64,000 bases of DNA from positions 372,001-436,000 of the forward strand of contig JAQPZY010001142.1 in NCBI GenBank assembly GCA_029931535.1. The letters run 5' to 3'. The position numbers and the translations under genes were made by a program. Each line of letters begins with the position of its first letter. The stretch's first letter is position 1. This DNA comes from Margaritifera margaritifera. Taxonomy: Eukaryota > Mollusca > Bivalvia > Unionida > Margaritiferidae. Below, piece by piece: positions 44,273 through 55,578 of this stretch. The notes under the pieces are model-generated. The model did no database searches. It was given only the letters and a program-made list of their open reading frames with translations, and was not told the origin of the DNA.

Positions 44273-45048
44273 ATTCGATATAAGTCCTGCAATATATTCA
44301 CAAGGCTTTTATGATTCGATACAAGGCCTGCAATGTATTCACAAGGCTTTTATGATTCGATATAAGGCATGCAGTGTATTCACAAGGCTTTTATGATTCA
44401 ATACAAGGCCTGTAATGTATTCACAAGGCTTTTATGATTCGATATAAGGCCTGTAATGTATTCACAAGGCTTTTATGATTCGATATAAGGCCTGTAATGT
44501 ATTCACAAGGCTTTTATGATTCAATACAAGGCCTGTAATGTATTCACAAGGCTTTTATGATTCGATATAAGGCCTGTAATGTATTCACAAGGCTTTTATG
44601 ATTCGATATAAGGCCTCTAATGTATTCACAAGGCTTTTATGATTCAATACAAGGCCTGCAATGTATTCACAAGGCTTTTATGATTCAATACAAGGCCTGC
44701 AATGTATTCACAAGGCTTTTATGATTCAATACAAGGCCTGCAATGTATTCACAAGGCTTTTATGATTCAATACAAGGCCTGCAATGTGTTCACAAGGCTT
44801 TTATGATTCGATATAAGGCATGCAGTGTGTTCACAAGGCTTTTATGATTCGATATAATGCCTGCAATGTGTTCACAAGGCTTTTATGATTCGATATAAGG
44901 CATGCAGTGTGTTCACAAGGCTTTTATGATTCGATATAAGGCCTGCAATGTATTCACAAGGCTTTTATGATTCGATATAAGGCATGCAGTGTGTTCACAA
45001 GGCTTTTATGATTCGATATAAGGCATGCAGTGTGTTCACAAGGCTTTA
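44273..45048. repeat. 41-bp satellite array, about 19 copies
   Basis: The unit reads GATTCGATATAAGGCCTGCA, then ATGTATTCACAAGGCTTTTA and T. Three diagnostic positions vary in blocks: GATAC/GATATA, GGCCTG(T/C)AATGTATTC in the left two thirds, and GGCATGCAGTGTGTTC in the right third, where the two forms alternate. This is local homogenisation with a two-unit higher-order pattern. The array ends cleanly at ...CAAGGCTTTATTAC. Confidence 0.95.
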
Positions 45049-47873
45049 TTACAAATATAGAAAAGATAACCTACAAAACTCTGTATAAATAATATCCTAT
45101 TTCAATTCTGTCTTACTTAGTCTACATGTTGCTAGACGCATTCAATTATTTTGTATGCGTAAGTTCAGAGTAATGGCGTTCAAGTTATGTCAAAATGAAT
45201 TTAGAAAGTAAGATTTATATTCCTTCAAGTACAATATTGGACATTTTTACACATTTCTGTGAATTACTTTATTTTCGTGAATATAAATTTTTGCGGTTTT
45301 ACGAAAAATTACATTTTCCTCGGCAGTTAAATTCGTACATTTGGGATGTAGTCCTATTCTTTCCATAATAGAATTATTTTTCATTGGGTCTTTAAATTCA
45401 TGGTTTGTGGCCACTGCGAAATCCGCGAAAATTGGTACCTGTGAATTCACAGTATTTTGTTCCTATTGTGATTGATAAATAGTGCTGAGTTTCACATCAT
45501 TGATTAAGACAGTTTCACCATTTTTCTCTTCTTTTTTTTTTCTTTTCTTCATTTTACACATTGGTGTTTCTTGATTTGTACGTTAGTATAGTTATACAAG
45601 CTTAACATTTGTATCGATATGTATCGCTCTTAATTCTTTTCATCTCCTTAGAAATTGTATACATTTCTGGCTGTTTAGTCATGTGATGAAAACGTATAAA
45701 ATTTGACTGACAAAAATCTTGAAAAGTACTATACCCATATAAATCAGGATGACATTTTTCTTAAATTTTACTGTCTAAACGATTTTGAATAAACAATTAT
45801 ATAATCATATGTTTGTTGATAATTCTTGTGAACTTCGTCTTTTTTAGGCATGGGTGTTGGTTTTTTAGGCATGGGTTTTGGTGGATTGGGTTTATGGAGA
45901 ACGTTTCGTTCCCGTGAGAAGCTGATTCAACAGAATCCAATAGGAAGATTTGACGTTAAAGTTATAAAAATTTATAAAATATTTCAGTTCACTTACTGTT
46001 CCACGACAGTGACTTCTAATCAGTTTCCGTACTTTATGCAATTATTTCTGATTTCACACGTGTTGTGACCCAATCTTATGTCGATTTGTTTGGGATTAGC
46101 TATAAATAATATTCGGAATGTTGTTTCTTAGATTTTTCAGTTGTCTTTGCCATTATTTTGTGACACCTGCATTGTTTGGGAGGGGGGTGTAAGTTTTTTC
46201 GGGGTTTGATTTTTGGGGGATTTAGTTGGGAAAAATACACGGTACATAAATAAAAACCGTCTTCGACAAGAATCAATGTTCTATAGTATCATTGAACGTT
46301 GCAATCTGTCTAATAGTGTCAACCTTTTTTCACTCTTGTTTGTTTGGGGGAGGGGGTCTTTTTTTCTTTCCTTCAGTTCCTCCCTATCTTTTCGATATCA
46401 ACCCCCACTGAATTCTAAAGGTGAAAAAAATCTCATCTGAACTCGTTGAATTAAGTTCATTTATCGAAAACATTAATATTCAAGATGCACGGACCCATCA
46501 TCCCTTGTAGCGAACGTTGAAACCAATATCCCCTTTTGTTCAAAGTTTAATAATGCGCTTGAGTATCTTCGAGTCAATTTTCCCCATAAACTGATATCTT
46601 GCATGATGTAGCTTTTAATCAGTGATTGGCAGATGAAATAAAGCTGGAAATAGTATTGCCAGAGTGTTATTCATCTACCACATCACCTAAAATTAGACTC
46701 ATCATCGGAGGACACAAAGCTTTTAATCTAATCTGTCGCAAGGCTGCAAATCCCTATTTGTCTGATATCGATTGGTTTTTTGTTTTAATGAAGCCCGTTC
46801 GGGCAATGTATGTATTATAGTTGTCCGTTTGATACAGGGTTTGATTCATCAAATCTACCGAAATGTTTTACCGAGAGTATCTGTTAAAAATAAAAACAAC
46901 AACAACAAAAATTCCAGCATAAATGCATCAGGTAATTTTGAAATGGTTTTGCTTTTTTATTTCTAAGTATTGTGTGTACAGTTGCTTCATGTAATCAAGA
47001 ACGACATTGAAAGCACTTGTACAGTATGGGATTCAAATAAAGTTTGTGTGATATTTAAATTGGTTCATGCTTTATTACATGAGATGGCTTGAAGTCTTTG
47101 CGTCGTTTGATAAGTAATTCAATTTATCTATTTTAAAAATGCATATATAATATGACGTCTTGGCTATCTAACCAATGATATTGTACGAGATTACGTATAA
47201 ATGACGGATCTTTTTGAAAATGTATTCTTTTAATTTACTCTCACAATTCTAAAACTGAATAAACATGCATATGTGGTCAATCTAATATTAATTGTTACAT
47301 TTACATGCATACGCTAAAACCATGAAAATGAGACTTTCAATACCTTGTCAATAACCATGTGTAGATAGTTGTAGCTGCAATAACTGTAATCCCTGACCTA
47401 AATACACGGCCGAAATGAGATATACTTTCAAATGAAAAGTAAACCACATGGATATAATGACGTATCTCATTTCAGTGGTTATCGGACAGCTTTCCTGAGG
47501 TAAATGACTTCATCAATATTTTGATAAGTTCTATAAAAAAAAGAATCACCCATCAAATTTCATGTTTTAAAAAACAATTTAAAGGGGAACAGAAGTGAAT
47601 TGTGTCTTTGCTTTTATAGTTCGTTTTTCATTTATTATTTTTTCTTGTATTTGTTTTTTTTTTTTGTTATTTTTTTTGTTTTGTTTTTGTGCATTTGTGA
47701 CAATATCGAGCACGAATGTGGTCAGTGTTTTATGTTTAAATTGTTTTCTAGTCTTGGGAGATATTGATAGCTACTTGAAGGCAGCATGTGCGAATTAAAT
47801 ATCAGTTATTTGGTCGGAAAAAGAGTAAAGTAAGTAGTATTAAACTGCAAGCTGCAAAGAGGTGCTCTTCTCC
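45049..47873. other. no recognisable genes
   Basis: AT-rich sequence with T-rich runs (45525-45555, 47655-47690), a G-rich stretch near 46180, and short ORFs (45247, 45850, 46213, 46626, 46772, 47595) that show no domain. Confidence 0.45.
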
Positions 47874-48133
47874 CTGGGGCGGAAATCGGGGAGAGGAGGC
47901 GGCGGAGTCAGCCCCCCCCCCCCCCGAGGAAAATAAGAGCGCTAAACAATTGGAACGTTTAGTAACGTAAGTATTCTTTAACGTTGATTGGTTACACTTA
48001 TACCCTGGAAACACTTAAAATGCATGAGCTTATGGGGGCTTCGCTTCCTGGGTCTCCATCATGGGTTCCATTCCACAGACCCATTGATTACTTCTTTACG
48101 CTCCCCTAAACGATATTTCTTGATCCGCCCCTG
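47874..48133 (-). mobile_element. possible hAT-type MITE end
   Basis: The right end reads TTGATCCGCCCCTG (CAGGGGCGGATCAA on the minus strand), a common hAT terminus. CTGGGGCGGAAATCGG at 47874 could be its partner. The flanking octamers (TCTTCTCC and TCTCCAAT) do not form a good duplication, so the left boundary is doubtful. Confidence 0.35.
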
Positions 48134-48147
48134 TCTCCAATTGCTGT

Positions 48148-48150
<3 letters not shown>

Positions 48151-48232
<82 letters not shown>
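48151..48232. repeat. (CT)n microsatellite
   Basis: About 40 CT units. ORFs through it on both strands are Ser-Leu or Arg-Glu runs only. Confidence 0.97.
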
Positions 48233-48235
<3 letters not shown>

Positions 48236-48834
48236 CGTAAATATATGGTCATCCAGTTCCATATTTTGTATTATACTTACATAAGACATTTTTTTGCCAA
48301 TATGATTATCAATTGGAGTAATTCTAATTAAAAATTATAAACATAATATTTAGATTTAGTTTGATTTCAAAACGCAAAATTTCCTAAATAATCCTCGAAG
48401 TCTAATGTAGAAAAATACATTAAAGGTTTAGGCCTGCAATAAAAGCGTTTATTTAACTTTGTTTCAACCTATATATCAAGTTAAGTAATCAATGCATTGT
48501 TCGCCAAAACATGTGTTAAACGCACAGAGGTTTCGTGCGGAATATGTTACCAAATCGGTCTAAGCGTGAATCAATGGAGAGAAAAAAGAGAAATACCACA
48601 TTAGTCCATTTTATTAATAGAAAACTAGCAAATCGAACATTAGTACATGTATATGATGACGATTAAGAATTTGCATGGTCATGCACAATTTTATTTGGAT
48701 GGAGTTACTGTCTACCATATAAACTGAATCGGATATCATCGGCACCATCATGATAAAAGTATTTCTGCATAACTCCCCAAAATGTAGATCAATTCGAAAA
48801 CACAGATAACCATCAAGCAATATCACAGACAGTA
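48233..48834. other. no recognisable feature
   Basis: AT-rich. The minus-strand ORF at 48614-48925 is unrecognised. Confidence 0.4.
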
Positions 48835-49200
48835 TATTTACTTTCCCTTGCCCGAACTTGAAAATTGAATTTAGTGCAAGTAAAAGTTTCTTTAGTACGA
48901 TGTAACCGTTAAACATATCTAGCATGTTGACGAAATGAAGTATTTGTCATATATGATATCACAATTGTCTGACACTCCCCTGATAACGTAATAAATTTCT
49001 TTTATGCTTTTCCATAAAGTCCATTTGCTTTCCTTACCCTGACATGAAAATTATATTTAGTCCAAGTAGAAGATTTGTTTAGCCAGATATAACGATCGAA
49101 CGTATAAAAGATATGGACATAAGAATTGGGTTTGTTATAAATTACATCACAATTGTCCTATATGTCCCTAATATGTAATAAATCTCTATATGCTATTACA
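48835..49200. repeat. tandem duplication, about 185-bp unit
   Basis: 48835-49015 and 49019-49200 align: ATTTACTTTCCCTTGCCC against ATTTGCTTTCCTTACCC, then TGAAAATT(G/A), ATTTAGT(G/C)CAAGTA, TATCACAATTGTC against CATCACAATTGTC, and GTAATAAAT(T/C)TCT. Two diverged copies. Confidence 0.75.
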
Positions 49201-49739
49201 TAATAGTGTCTCAAGGGCGAGACTTTATTCACAAAGGTTATTATATCTCCAATGAAGATAAGCTGTCAAAGCTTTGCTTATGTCATCGGAAACGTTTCCA
49301 GAAAGATCGAAAGGAGATTTGCTTTATCGTTTACTTTTAGTATCCGACCATAATTAGATTTCAGTTTTCGGTCAGATACGGGAAATGTTTTCATCGTTCT
49401 TGTAAATTCGATATTTATAAAAGCACAGAAAAAGGTTAAACGCTGCGTAACTAAATACCGTAAATATTGATGGTTATACTGTATTCCACCTAAGATGTTC
49501 TGATTGCCTTGTCTCAAAATGTTATCAAATTATAAATGACTATTGTCTGAGTTAATCAAGTTTATAATCTTCCTGATACAGACATTATTTCTCGATTTAT
49601 TAGTCGGAGTTTTAAGTTTTCGATACAACAAACCTTAACCGCATCGAGAGCGATCTTAAATTTAGGACTGTCCCTGTAAGGCATCATTTTCAGATCTATG
49701 TGAAGTAACAAGCCAGGAATCCTTGGCGATATTCTACTA
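49201..49739. other. no recognisable feature
   Basis: AT-rich. The ORF at 49278-49517 (-) is unrecognised. Confidence 0.4.
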
Positions 49740-49822
49740 TGCAGGAGTACCGGGTTCGATTCCCAGACCAGGTCGGGTCAACTGCCGCGGTGTGTCCTTA
49801 GGCAAGACACTTGACTCAGTGG
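49740..49822 (+). mobile_element. SINE family 1 fragment
   Basis: B box GGGTTCGATTCCC (49752-49764), then CAGACCAGGTCGGGTCAACT, then GTGTCCTTAGGCAAGACACT. It is cut at ACTCAGTGGCGGAGCGAGG, where a hAT-like terminus (CAGTGGCGGAGC) begins and the sequence passes into a G-run. Confidence 0.6.
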
Positions 49823-49829
49823 CGGAGCG

Positions 49830-49923
49830 AGGGGGGGGGGGGGGGGTAATTGCCCCCATGCGCCAGACGACGCGGGGCGCAGTCGGTATCTTTTTATCTT
49901 TTTTCTCCCCCCCCCCCCCCCCC
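49830..49923. repeat. G-run and C-run pair
   Basis: A run of about 18 G (49830-49847) and a run of about 15 C (49907-49922) about 60 bases apart. They could pair, and they are also places where assembly is error-prone. Confidence 0.85.
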
Positions 49924-50177
49924 ACACACATCTAAGCCCCCGGTTACAGGGCATAAATGGGGGTGTGGGTGTGGCATCATTGCCGAACTTATCAAAAGCC
50001 TCCTGACAAAACATCTTAAAGCAGATTGAACCCAACCAAGTTCTTGTGCGTCTCTGATGTATGTTTGTCTGATATTAAGGTCTGGTGTTTATTTAGCTAT
50101 ATCAAGTTTGTCGTAACTTTCTTAATTGGCGCAAACAACTCGCTAGACTATTTCTTGAATGCAACGATCCATTCATT

Positions 50178-50345
50178 TGCCCTGATAGCTCAATTGGTAG
50201 AGCGTCGGACTAGTAATCGAAGGGTCGCGGGCTCAATACTCGCCCTCGCCAGCCCGGGTCGGCTGTCTCGGTGTGTCCTTGGGAAAGACACTTAGCTCCC
50301 ATTTCCTCGGTATGATACACCCGATAATGTGTTAAAAGTGCCGTT
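50178..50345 (+). mobile_element. tRNA-derived SINE, family 1 copy with a well-preserved tRNA head
   Basis: GCCCTGATAGCTCAATTGGTAGAGCGTCGGACTAGTAATCG (shown here only as landmarks: A box TAGCTCAATTGGTAGAGCG) is a clear tRNA D-arm region. The loop CTAGTAA suggests an AGT (Thr-like) anticodon, with one base missing on the 3' side of that stem. The B box is degenerate (GGGCTCAATACTC). The body CCCGGGTCGGCTGTCTCGG, then GTGTCCTTGGGAAAGACACT, is shared with the other copies. The SINE body rules out a functional tRNA gene. Confidence 0.78.
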
Positions 50346-50461
50346 GACACAAAGAAAACAAGAAAACGAAAACCACTAATTAACGTAAGTATGCATAACA
50401 CTTCTTGCGAGAAAAAAGGACCGATCTAACAAATTTCTCTAATCTTTGAGTGATTTGTGTG
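50346..50461. other. no recognisable feature
   Basis: Short non-coding stretch after the SINE. Confidence 0.4.
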
Positions 50462-50531
50462 GGAATCTCAGCGGTGTTCGGGCATAATTTACGACCTGCT
50501 ACTCGTAGGTTTAATAACCGCTGAGATTTTA
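50462..50531. repeat. 12-bp perfect inverted repeat (hairpin)
   Basis: AATCTCAGCGGT (about 50464) and ACCGCTGAGATT (about 50517) are exact reverse complements enclosing about 40 bases, which themselves hold CGACCTGCTACTCGTAGG. It could form a structured RNA or be the ends of a small foldback element. Confidence 0.6.
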
Positions 50532-52172
50532 CTGATGGAAATCGCCTTCTTTTAAGAGAGTCTGTATCGAGAGGCTTACTAACTACACAGACGGCACCTC
50601 AATAAAATACCACTAGCAGAGAAAGTTCTCTTGTCAGCGTGTGGTATGCCTTTGGTGATACTTTGTCACACGAACTCTTTAGACCAAATATCAGCATACC
50701 TTTATTGCCTCTGTTAAATGAAAGTTTCTTCAATTCTGTTCTTTAGTTGTGGCAAATTAATTTGCTATGGTATCAAAACGAACCGTATTGGTTGGTACTG
50801 AGTTGCATTCATGTTTCTAAACTATCTCAAGTGTCAGGCAACACATTTGATTATTTAAGGCAGATTAATTAAATCTTTCCCGAAGTCTACTAATCCCACA
50901 CATTATCTTTGTATGTACATTGTATGAACTATGTAAATGTACTAGATGTGAATGAAATCTCAAAATATATCCTTAACTTTTCATTTTAATTGTAATAAAT
51001 ACTAAAACATTGAAACACACGCCTTACCATGGAAGATTTCAAATTGGTTTGGAGAAAGATATCTAAAGTTTAGGGTTTCAAAGGGTTTTGGAGACAGACA
51101 GCTAAAGTATGCACAACACTTAATTCGTTACTTTTAATATAAATCACGACTGATCTGGAAATCACTACTTTACCGTCCAGGTCCTAAGGGCTGGAATTAT
51201 AACAGTAGTTGTAACTAAACATTTTGTTGTAAAAGGAGTTGTGTTAAATTAGTGATTTTAATAAAAGGAAACATTTTCAGAATTGCATAGCAGATAACGG
51301 TACTAATTACATATGATTAATTAATGGAGTAAGTATAAAAAAAAATTAACAAAAGCGACGCCACATTCATATTAATCCTGTCATTGCGACATGTTTTGGA
51401 GATTTTTGCATAGCTAGATATTACCTAGTGGACAATTACTAATTGGGACTATTTAGATCGAAATTGTAGATATTTCGAGGAGAATAAGTCATCTACATTT
51501 CAACAAACATAAGGGCCTTGCTATTTTTGGTTCATAATAAAAACAAATTTGCAAGAAATAAAATTGACTACGCAAATGACTTCATTGGACAAAGATGTTC
51601 AAAATTAAATTTAGTTTTCTGTACCTTTTTACAAGATATTCTTGAACCTTTCTTGAATTCTGTGTAAGATTCCGATTTCATCCAATAGGGGTCTCTAAAG
51701 TGAATACAACCAGAGACGTGATAATAAATCCCCGAGTCAAGATGATTGACCCAGTACCCTATATATTATTATACAATTTTGAATATGTAACTATTTTCCG
51801 TCTTATATTTTCATGTCACATTACCGGACTTTATATATAAGTCTACACCTCCCCGAACTCTTTTCCAAAATTTTCAACTGCTCTAATCAAATTGGAGGAA
51901 ATCCCAGCCATATCTAAAACCATATTCAACGGGGATAAATAAAGTCGTGATAATACAATGACCACATGCGAAATACGTCCAAATACGGGCAAAATACGCT
52001 CCAACTACGCGATTCATTTTTATCATCAAATGTAGGTTTTGTTTTCTTTCTCATTTTAGCTTTATACGCTTTACACTTTCTATAAAGGTTGTTGCCAATG
52101 TAACGTATCAATCAACGTCATTTTAAAAAAATGCACAATAGTGTAAGTAAACGGTTACAATCCCCACCCCAC

Positions 52173-52173
<1 letters not shown>
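50532..52173. other. no recognisable feature
   Basis: About 1.6 kb of AT-rich DNA without convincing ORFs. Confidence 0.45.

Positions 52174-52174
<1 letters not shown>

Positions 52175-52219
<45 letters not shown>
52175..52219. repeat. (TA)n microsatellite
   Basis: About 22 TA units. Confidence 0.96.
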
Positions 52220-52221
<2 letters not shown>

Positions 52222-53072
52222 TACTCTTTAGGTTGTAGATTTTTATGTTTATTATGGACCAAATATTTAGTAAAATTCTTGCATACTTCAGAAACGAAGT
52301 GCCGAATTCATAGCAAAAACCACAATGTATTTAACACAAGTAACGAACTTTACGGAGACCTGAGTGTCTTTAATTTTCCATGGGCTACATATTTTTCTAG
52401 AAAGTATGAAGCTAAAAGAATAGACCACGTCGCTTTGAATCATCAAATCACGTTTGGCTCGTATTGCGTGCGTAATCATTGTATCTGGAAGGTAATGATT
52501 ATCTCCACTGATATTGACGTAACTACAGATACTTCATCTGACGTATGAAATAGGTAAACAAAGCTCATTCATAGAAATCCTAATTACTGCAAAAATATGC
52601 AGTTCCACCCAGTTTATAATAGACAGTTTATCATTGTTAAAATCTTCATTGCTATTTGATCAGTATAGGTATTTAAACCAACTATAAACAAAGACATACG
52701 GTTACGCGAACAAGTAAACACGGGGGCGATTACTCAACCCCCCCCCCCCCCCGCTCCCCGCGCCATCACTGCCTATTCGAATCAAGCACTGATGCGTAAA
52801 CAGACTTTTCTTCACGATTTTTTTTTCATTTCAGTGTTTTAAAAAAAACAAGCAAAAGAAAAACACATGTTCATGCAAAAAATGTCAACACTTGGGGGTC
52901 CAGCAGATATATTCTTCTTTCATATTTAAATTAGACATGATTGAGAAGATATTTTTTTTAAAAAAACAGAAGCAAAGAAGCAACGATGGAGTAAAACAAG
53001 GCTCACACAGAAGTAAAAGTAAAATTAAACATTCGGTGCTTTCTAGTATAAAATATAATGTCTATTCTGATG
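52220..53072. other. no recognisable feature apart from a C-run
   Basis: A run of about 15 C at 52738-52752. The ORF at 52279-52548 (+) has no recognisable domain. Confidence 0.4.
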
Positions 53073-53076
53073 TGTG

Positions 53077-53078
<2 letters not shown>

Positions 53079-53166
<88 letters not shown>

Positions 53167-53168
53167 AC
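53079..53168. repeat. (CT)n-(CA)n compound microsatellite
   Basis: About 24 CT followed by about 19 CA units. Four ORFs across it are repeat translations. Confidence 0.97.
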
Positions 53169-54551
53169 AATATTGAGTCGTTTGATTCCAATATTTATAT
53201 CATTTTGGTCCCATAGTTTAGTAAGAAAAATTAATTGTTTGTTTTTATATGAATATTTAGTATGTATCTCATTCTGCATACAGTTTTCTGGCCGAGTTTA
53301 GAAGATATTGGCCCTTAACATACAATAAACGCATGTTTCTTTTCGAAAACGCCAAATGTATACTTATACGTCCCTTAAGTCCTGTTGTCCGTAACTGTAA
53401 CGATCATAAAAGTAACATTTGGGACCAGTGATTATACGAAATATGCCAACTTCAATTTAGAATCTAAAAGCTAAGAAGGGAGCTCCATAAAACGCGGACA
53501 AAATCTATTAATATTCAGACAGACTTGAAAACGGAACATGGTCTACTAATAAAAGCACACTTATTTCTGCCATTTATACGACTCGACACCTTCATCCCCT
53601 AATGGATATTTCCTTCTTCTAATGTCGGCCTGCAAATAAATTTCTTGTGGGAATAAGTCTCAGACAAAAATCACAAAATAATAACCATTATATTGTCTTG
53701 ACACTAATATATTTCATTTGGGGAAAACAATCGAGCAATAAGGATTTTCTGCCAGTAGAAGGCGCGTACATAATAGTAAGCTATTATTATCACCAAGACA
53801 TACTCTGCAAACCTCCATCCTCAAAAGTGGCTAAAGTGTCGTAGCATCGCAATTACCTTCATCAAGATGGGGTCAAGGAAATGGTCAATGCAGTCACACT
53901 TACGTCTACAAGACTCTAATAACAGCATTTTGCCAGTTGTGTTTACTTCACCATATGCTTATTGCGATTTTGTGTGAAGTTAAATATGTCCACTTTTTTG
54001 ATTAAATGAAAGATCAAACGCTTTTATAGAATGCTCGTTTCAAATCGGTAGTTAAATTTTTATATTTGCACAATGCAAACTATCATTGCTTTTCATACTT
54101 TATCTGACCTAAAAAAGTTTTGTCGTTTGACGTACATCAACGGCAAATGTTCGATAACAACCCACCAGCTGTTGAAGTTAATGCACAAAGCTCGATAACA
54201 ACCGCTTTATAAATATTTTGTTCGACCTTCCGAAAGTAATCTTTAGAAATAGGACAATATTTCTGTTTTTGGTAGTATTTCCTTTAGAATACTTATGCGT
54301 AATGGACGTTCTTTCTTCTATGACTTCTCTGTGCATCGCTTAAGACCAATAATTTGTTCCCCATGTGTGAAAATTGAGAACCGTATTTATATGATTATGT
54401 TGTGGATAAAACTTGGAGTGATAATTGGATATAATATTAAAACTGTAATATACACATATATGAAAAATGTAATTAATGCGATTACATTGTTTTTGCGCGA
54501 ATTCTTTGAGGTTTCGTAATTATAAATTGTGCGTTCGTAAGAATACAACAT
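53169..54551. other. no recognisable feature
   Basis: AT-rich with unrecognised short ORFs (53647-53844, 54295-54519). Confidence 0.45.
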
Positions 54552-54872
54552 AATATCAAATTGGTAATGCGTATGAGTATCCTCCAGTATGTATATCAAA
54601 TTGGTAATGCGTATGAGTATCCTCCAGTATGTATATCAAATTGGTAATCGTATGAGTATCCTCCAGTATGTATATCAAATTGGTAATGCGTATGAGTATC
54701 CTCCAGTATGTACATCAAATTGGTAATGCGTATGAGTATCCTCCAGTATGTATATCAAATTGGTAATGCGTATGAGTATACTCCAGTGTGTATATCAGAT
54801 TGGTAATGCGTATGAGTATCCTCCAGTATGTATATCAAATTGGTAATGCGTATGAGTATCCTCCAGTATGTA
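54552..54872. repeat. 40-bp minisatellite, 8 copies
   Basis: The unit is ATATCAAATTGGTAATGCGT, then ATGAGTATCCTCCAGTATGT. Eight copies, one with a single-base deletion (GGTAATCGTATG). Very high identity, so recently expanded. Confidence 0.95.
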
Positions 54873-55230
54873 TCTTTCTGCCTTGATGCAAATACGACAA
54901 AAAAGGGCCACGATGTAGCAAGTAAGAAGATTGGCATTAGCGCTTTTGGGATGTAAGGATCACCTTTTCTAAGATCCGCATCACAAAAGAACATATACAA
55001 AAATAAAAATTCATCATTACTATGAAGCTTTCGGTGGATTTTAAAGCGAGTTTGACAACTGATAACATTTCTTAGGTCAAAATGATCTGTGTTCCTTTAA
55101 AGTAATTTTGGCATGATCCTAATAACCCCGAAACTACAAGCATGTAATGTGGATAAAACTGTTTAGAATGACCTCTAACAACTTAGTATAAACTAATCTC
55201 GAAGACAAAACTAGCGTTACTCAAATCATG
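54873..55230. other. no recognisable feature
   Basis: AT-rich non-coding sequence. Confidence 0.4.
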
Positions 55231-55578
55231 TCACTGTTCCTTATAACTAATAACCATTCCCTCGTTTAAAAAAGCTTTTTGGTTGATTTGTAAGGATCGG
55301 GGTGAAAAACAAACAATTTTAGAGTCAGCGACTTGGAGATTACATAAAATGTATTGTCTATGGATAATCACACTGATAGCAGTGGTCGCCAGTATCAAAG
55401 GCCCAAAGTCGTTATCACCCAGATGCAAACTAGAAGTATATTTTAAATGTTTGTAACACTGGAAGATTCCTTTATCAAACAAAACTGCATAGTTTTTATC
55501 CCACAACATTATCGTGATGTTCGAGTGAGTTTTCATTTCTCTCTTAAAACAAATGTTTCTACAAAGACCTGTTTCCAT
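55231..55578 (-). CDS. unrecognised 115-codon ORF
   Basis: It is the longest ORF outside repeats and transposon relics in the right third. Composition is protein-like, with Trp, His and Cys spread through it and a hydrophobic segment PLILATTAISVI around residues 61-72. No domain, signal peptide or neighbour supports it, and in 64 kb of DNA a chance ORF of this size is expected. Listed so that a search can decide. Confidence 0.15.
   Translation of the reverse strand: METGLCRNICFKREMKTHSNITIMLWDKNYAVLFDKGIFQCYKHLKYTSSLHLGDNDFGPLILATTAISVIIHRQYILCNLQVADSKIVCFSPRSLQINQKAFLNEGMVISYKEQ

Noticed and set aside
44273..45048. Regularly spaced repeats that could suggest a CRISPR array
   Set aside because: Units are contiguous tandem copies with no unique spacers, and the DNA is eukaryotic. 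The same reasoning applies to the other minisatellites.
50178..50252. Functional tRNA-Thr(AGT) gene
   Set aside because: One base is missing in the anticodon stem, the B box is degenerate, and a SINE body follows directly.
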